Below the pieces are notes generated by a model that had not been told where the DNA came from, did no database searches, and saw only the letters and a program-made list of their open reading frames with translations. Positions 22,328 through 25,928 of a DNA stretch of 25,928 bases are shown here, in pieces (within the stretch, counting starts at the first letter, position 1; the number at the start of each line of letters is the position of its first letter). The stretch lies in assembly GCA_035493895.1 (NCBI GenBank), contig DATJHM010000285.1:1-25928 (forward strand), given 5' to 3'. Source of the stretch: DATJHM01 sp035493895. GTDB taxonomy: Bacteria; Chloroflexota; Ktedonobacteria; Ktedonobacterales; Ktedonobacteraceae. Position numbers and translations under genes: made by a program.

Positions 22328-23215
22328 TTGAATAGACCATCTGCCTTGCCACCCACGATCTGGGCTCAGCACCATTTAGCATGGGGGCAACATACGCATG
22401 TCATGGGGATTCTCAATATCACGCCGGACTCGTTTTCGGGCGATGGATTGAGCGGGGAGCATGAAACACCCGAAGACGTCGTCGCGCGGGCTGTGGCGCA
22501 GGCGCAACACTTTGTCGCAGAAGGTGCCACCATTATCGACATCGGTGGTGAGTCGACGCGCCCCCATGCCGAATCCGTTGTAACGATTGAGCAAGAGCTT
22601 GCACGGGTGATTCCTGTAATACAGGCGTTGACGCAGGCATTGCCTGACCATATAATACTGTCCATCGACACCTACCATGCAGAAGTAGCGGCCCGAGCGT
22701 TGCAGGCCGGGGCCAGCCTGATCAATGATATCTGGGCTCTACGCGCTGATCCGGAAATGGCCGGTGTTGCGCAACATGCTGGCGTGCCGGTCGTCTTGAT
22801 GGCGAACATGCGCGGATATCAGAGACGCGGCGACATTATTAGCAATGTCATACGTTTTCTCGCAGCCAGTATTGAGATCGCGCTGGCCGCAGGGATTGCC
22901 TGGGAGAAGTTGATCCTTGATCCCGGCATCGGTTTTGGTACCACATCAGAAGAGAATCTTACCCTACTCCGACGACTGGGCGAACTGACGGCATTGGGTC
23001 GCCCCATTTTGCTTGGCACCTCGCGTAAATCGACCATCGGGCTCGTGCTGGGTGGCTTGCCCGCGCACGAACGCGTCGAGGGGACCGCCGCAACGGTGGC
23101 CCTGGGGATTGCGCAGGGGGCTGATATTGTTCGGGTGCATGATGTACGCGAAATGATGCGCGTCGTCAAAATGAGCGATGCCATAGTGCGCGGAACATTT
23201 AGCTTGCCGCGATAG
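22328..23215 (+). CDS. folP: Dihydropteroate synthase
   Basis: Joins 6-hydroxymethyl-dihydropterin diphosphate and p-aminobenzoate to make dihydropteroate in folate synthesis. With the TTG start the product has 295 residues. The TIM-barrel signatures are MGILNITPDSFSGDG (26-40), DIGGESTRP (71-79), a conserved SIDTY, LINDIW, DPGIGFG, GTSRKS and the closing RVHDV. An in-frame ATG at 22259 would add 23 residues, but it has no Shine-Dalgarno sequence and lies inside a likely promoter. The TTG at 22328 has GAGAGG five bases upstream and gives a more typical family length; I prefer it, though this is not certain. folC follows after 17 bases, so the two genes form an operon for consecutive steps. 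No other folate genes are visible here. This enzyme is the sulfonamide target; I see no sign of a resistance-type insertion. Confidence 0.93.
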   Translation: MNRPSALPPTIWAQHHLAWGQHTHVMGILNITPDSFSGDGLSGEHETPEDVVARAVAQAQHFVAEGATIIDIGGESTRPHAESVVTIEQELARVIPVIQALTQALPDHIILSIDTYHAEVAARALQAGASLINDIWALRADPEMAGVAQHAGVPVVLMANMRGYQRRGDIISNVIRFLAASIEIALAAGIAWEKLILDPGIGFGTTSEENLTLLRRLGELTALGRPILLGTSRKSTIGLVLGGLPAHERVEGTAATVALGIAQGADIVRVHDVREMMRVVKMSDAIVRGTFSLPR

Positions 23216-23232
23216 AGTGTAGAGAGCAGTAC

Positions 23233-24654
23233 ATGAATTATCAAGAGGCGCTCGCCTATATTTATAGCTTTAGTGATTTTGAGCGTGCAGGCACTTTCAC
23301 GCGCGATAGAAGTGACAAGTTACCGCGTATGCTGAGCCTGCTTGCCGCTCTGGGCGATCCTCATCAGGACTACAGTAGCACTCTGATTGCTGGCACCAAG
23401 GGGAAGGGTTCGACGGCGTCCATGATCGAGCGCGTTTTACGCGAAGCTGGCATCCGTACAGGCTTATATACACAACCCGATCTGCACACTTTTCGTGAGC
23501 GTATGCGCATCAATGGCCGTCTGATCAGCGAGGAAGAAGTCGCGGAACTGCTGCCGGACGTGAAGGCGGCCATCGAGGCAATTCAGGCGCGCCACGAATT
23601 CGGGGACTTCATCACCTACGAGGCCGGTACAGCGCTCGCATTCTTGTATTTTGCGCGCAAAGGCGCGCAGCATGCCGTACTGGAAGTAGGGTTGGGAGGG
23701 CGACTGGATGCTACCAACACGACGCATCCGCTGGTTTCCGTTATCACTTCAATCAGCTACGATCACATGCACATCCTGGGCAATACCTTGCGCGAGATCG
23801 CGACCGAGAAGGCCGGGATTATCAAGCAGAATGGTGTCGTCGTCACTTCGGCTCAGGCTCCCGAGGCGCTGCTGGCAATCGCTGCTGTATGTGGACAGCG
23901 CAATGCGCGCATGGTGCGGATCGGGTCAAGCGGCGAAGATCCTGCGCAGCGTGAGGTCGTCTCCGGGCAACTTCCCGCCTGTAGTTACCGTTATGCATTA
24001 GAGGGGCAGCACGATGGGCGACAGCATTTTACGATCTGGACCCCGAATCAGCGCTATGAGCAGCTAGAAATCCCCCTGGCAGGGCTGCACCAGATCGAGA
24101 ATGCCACTGTTGCGCTGGCGACGCTGGAAGAGTTGCGCATACAGGGGGTACAATGGGAAGAGAACGATTTGCGGCGTGGATTGCAACTGGTGAACTGGCC
24201 CGCGCGCATCGAAGTCGTTGGACAGCGACCAACCATCGTCGTAGATGGGGCGCATAATGCCGATTCGATGCAGAAACTCGTTCAGGCGTTACATGCCACA
24301 TTCAGCATGCGTCGTCTGCTTGTCGTGCTGGCAACCAACCAGGATAAAGATCAGGCGGGTATTGTGCAGGCGTTAGCGCAGGCTGACACGATCGTACTGA
24401 CCCGTGTGAAAAGTCCGCGCGCCACTTCCATCGAAACGTTGCGTCATGTCTGCAAGGAGTATGCGCCTCAGGCCGCGATCTACGAGGAAGAGGAGAGCAA
24501 TGCGGCCATGCAGAAAGCGACCGAGCTGGCGGGCGAAGAAGACCTCATCTGTGCCACGGGTTCATTATATCTGGCAGGCGAGGTGTTGCGCTGGGCGGCG
24601 GCGCGAGGAGATCGTAGTGCGGCAGCGGAAATAGAGGGTGTCGATCACCCATAA
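23233..24654 (+). CDS. folC: Bifunctional dihydrofolate/folylpolyglutamate synthase
   Basis: Adds glutamate to dihydropteroate and to tetrahydrofolates with ATP. The 473-residue product belongs to the Mur ligase superfamily: P-loop GTKGKGS (54-60), the omega-loop region with TYEAGTALAF, EVGLGGRLDATN, ISYDHMHILG, the carbamylated-lysine region EKAGI, and the C-terminal domain motif VDGAHN. The length is slightly above the usual 420-450, with a short extra tail after the last domain. GAGAG stands six bases before the ATG. It follows folP by 17 bases and is probably translated from the same message. No clear terminator separates it from the acyl-CoA ligase 84 bases downstream, so read-through is possible. 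Confidence 0.95.
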   Translation: MNYQEALAYIYSFSDFERAGTFTRDRSDKLPRMLSLLAALGDPHQDYSSTLIAGTKGKGSTASMIERVLREAGIRTGLYTQPDLHTFRERMRINGRLISEEEVAELLPDVKAAIEAIQARHEFGDFITYEAGTALAFLYFARKGAQHAVLEVGLGGRLDATNTTHPLVSVITSISYDHMHILGNTLREIATEKAGIIKQNGVVVTSAQAPEALLAIAAVCGQRNARMVRIGSSGEDPAQREVVSGQLPACSYRYALEGQHDGRQHFTIWTPNQRYEQLEIPLAGLHQIENATVALATLEELRIQGVQWEENDLRRGLQLVNWPARIEVVGQRPTIVVDGAHNADSMQKLVQALHATFSMRRLLVVLATNQDKDQAGIVQALAQADTIVLTRVKSPRATSIETLRHVCKEYAPQAAIYEEEESNAAMQKATELAGEEDLICATGSLYLAGEVLRWAAARGDRSAAAEIEGVDHP

Positions 24655-24738
24655 CGTAGCGCGAGAAGCGTAGCGTGTTCAATGTAGAACGTTGCTTAGC
24701 GTGTCGATAGAGCCACTTCACTGAGGAGGTGAGCAGCC

Positions 24739-25928
24739 ATGCAAGGCTTAATGATGGATCATCCCCTGACCTTACAGCATGCCTTTGATCGAGCCACGCG
24801 CCTATTTTCCCGCAAAGAGATCGTTACGCAGACCGAAAGTCTACCACATCGTTATACCTACAAAGAGTGGGGCGCACGTACCATGCAACTGGCCAATGCG
24901 CTCCGGCAGGCCGGAGTCGAGTCTGGAGATCGCATCGCGACCTTTGGCTGGAACAGTTATCGTCATCTGGAGCTTTACTTTGCGATCCCCTGCATGGGCG
25001 CGGTGTTACATACGCTCAATGTACGTCTCTTTGCGGAGCAACTAACCTACATTGTCAATGACGCCGCCGATAAAATCCTCTTTATCGACGGCGATCTCGT
25101 GCCGGTGCTGGAGCGATTAGCCAGTCAGCTCCCCTCGATCAAACTCTACGTCATCATGGGCGAGGCTCCCCATAGTACCGGCGTTTTGCAGCCCTCGGTC
25201 GATTACGAAGCGTTTATCGGGAATCAGCCCACCAGTTTTCAATGGCCCAGACTGGATGAGAATGCCGCAGCGGCCATGTGTTATACCTCCGGGACCACAG
25301 GCAATCCCAAGGGCGTCGTCTACAGCCATCGTTCGATTTTCCTGCACTCCATGGCCGTAGGTCTTGCCGATGGGCCAGCAGTATGCGAGCGCGATGTTGC
25401 GCTGCCGATCGTGCCGATGTTCCATGCTAATGCCTGGGGCTTTCCCCATGCCGCAGTGATGATGGGTGCTAAGATCGTCTTACCTGGACGTTTCATGGAC
25501 CCGTTACGCATCGCGCGCCTGATCGAGCAAGAGCGTGTCACTGTGCCATCCGGTGTCCCGACGATCTGGATCGGCCTGCTAAATCTCATCGAGAAAGAGC
25601 AGTTTGACCTCTCCTCTGTACGTGCAATCCTCTGTGGAGGGTCAGCCGCGCCGCCCGCATTGATCGCGGGACTCCAGCGCCACGGGCTTATGCTTGTGCA
25701 TGCCTGGGGGATGACGGAAACCTCGCCGCTGGCCTCCCTTTCACGCTTACGTGCTTATCAGGAAGAGGCAAGTCCAGAAGAGCAGCTAGCAGTCAGAGCA
25801 AGGCAGGGAACGGTCTTGCCCGGAGTCGAATTCCGCGTCGTCGATATGGAGAGCGGGCAGGAGGTTCCCTGGGATAATCAGAGCTTTGGCGAACTGCAAG
25901 TGCGTGGACCCTGGATTGCGCGGGCCTA
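24739..25928 (+). CDS. AlkK-like acyl-CoA synthetase (3' end outside window)
   Basis: The first 396 residues of an AMP-binding adenylate-forming enzyme; the C-terminal lid domain lies beyond the window. The phosphate-binding loop reads YTSGTTGNPKG from Tyr182, the following helix SHRSIFLHS, then PMFHANAWGFP, and the A5 motif GMTETSP from Gly324. The FHxNAWG motif and early layout fit the medium/long-chain fatty acid-CoA ligases of the AlkK/FadD type. It activates a carboxylic acid to an acyl-adenylate and then to acyl-CoA; the chain length is not readable. The start is clear: AGGAGGT at 24724-24730, eight bases before the ATG. It lies 84 bases after folC in a stretch with short repeated GCGTAGCG-like sequence but no promoter that I trust. 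No functional link to folate synthesis is evident. Confidence 0.9.
   Translation, partial: MQGLMMDHPLTLQHAFDRATRLFSRKEIVTQTESLPHRYTYKEWGARTMQLANALRQAGVESGDRIATFGWNSYRHLELYFAIPCMGAVLHTLNVRLFAEQLTYIVNDAADKILFIDGDLVPVLERLASQLPSIKLYVIMGEAPHSTGVLQPSVDYEAFIGNQPTSFQWPRLDENAAAAMCYTSGTTGNPKGVVYSHRSIFLHSMAVGLADGPAVCERDVALPIVPMFHANAWGFPHAAVMMGAKIVLPGRFMDPLRIARLIEQERVTVPSGVPTIWIGLLNLIEKEQFDLSSVRAILCGGSAAPPALIAGLQRHGLMLVHAWGMTETSPLASLSRLRAYQEEASPEEQLAVRARQGTVLPGVEFRVVDMESGQEVPWDNQSFGELQVRGPWIARA

Noticed and set aside
24655..24738. Short repeated GCGTAGCG-like sequence between folC and the acyl-CoA ligase as a regulatory element
   Set aside because: The repeats are short and imperfect and form no stable stem; only the AGGAGGT ribosome binding site is convincing.
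1..25928. CRISPR array, tRNA, rRNA, transposase or prophage genes
   Set aside because: No regularly spaced repeats, no recognisable tRNA or rRNA segments and no mobile-element proteins were found on reading either strand.

Overview
The window looks like chromosomal DNA of a Ktedonobacteria-type member of the Chloroflexota. This is an inference from the gene mix: a seven-repeat WD40 protein with a membrane anchor, an F420-type luciferase-like oxidoreductase, a YkcB/YkcC/GtrA-like glycosylation cassette, a membrane proton-pumping pyrophosphatase and intermediate GC content. No rRNA, tRNA, CRISPR array, transposase or phage gene is visible. Most genes sit in short operons with clear Shine-Dalgarno sequences, and several intrinsic terminators can be read directly.

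Layout. (1) 1-5.7 kb, minus strand: a phospholipase D-like lipoprotein running off the left edge, a K+-insensitive membrane H+-pyrophosphatase (hppA), and a CBS/DRTGG-regulated family II pyrophosphatase (ppaC-type). Both pyrophosphatases are followed by strong terminators. (2) 5.7-11.4 kb, minus strand: an exported M28-type peptidase with a PKD domain and C-terminal anchor, then a three-gene glycosylation cassette (GtrA-like flippase, GT2 polyprenyl-phosphate glycosyltransferase, GT39 membrane glycosyltransferase). (3) 11.4-12.0 kb: a 600-base gene-poor region with a perfect palindrome and a 62-base element that can fold as a three-way junction. (4) 12.0-15.8 kb, plus strand: an OmpR-type response regulator and sensor kinase with overlapping genes, then a protein with a ubiquitin-like N-terminus, one membrane segment and a complete WD40 propeller. 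(5) 15.8-20.3 kb: an LLM oxidoreductase and a MarR regulator (minus), divergent from a CopB-type copper ATPase and a cupredoxin lipoprotein (plus). (6) 20.3-22.0 kb, minus strand: a polyprenyl synthetase preceded by a cysteine-rich membrane protein with an AN1-like zinc finger. (7) 22.2-25.9 kb, plus strand: folP, folC and the first part of an AlkK-like acyl-CoA ligase.

How the parts work together. The two pyrophosphatases form a pyrophosphate-handling block: one dissipates PPi under nucleotide control, the other recovers its energy as a proton gradient. The copper block is the most coherent regulatory unit. A near-consensus promoter carries a CsoR-like operator just downstream of its expected start. 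Three copies of a 12-bp palindrome, TTAACCGGCTAA or one base different, lie before the MarR gene, the oxidoreductase and the copper ATPase, suggesting one MarR regulon linking copper export to flavin/F420 redox chemistry. The folP start was moved to a TTG because a good promoter lies across the upstream ATG.

Most deserving of follow-up: the MarR/CsoR copper control region, the ubiquitin-like/TM/WD40 protein, the AN1-like membrane zinc finger, the M28 protein with altered metal ligands, and the structured intergenic element near 11.75 kb.
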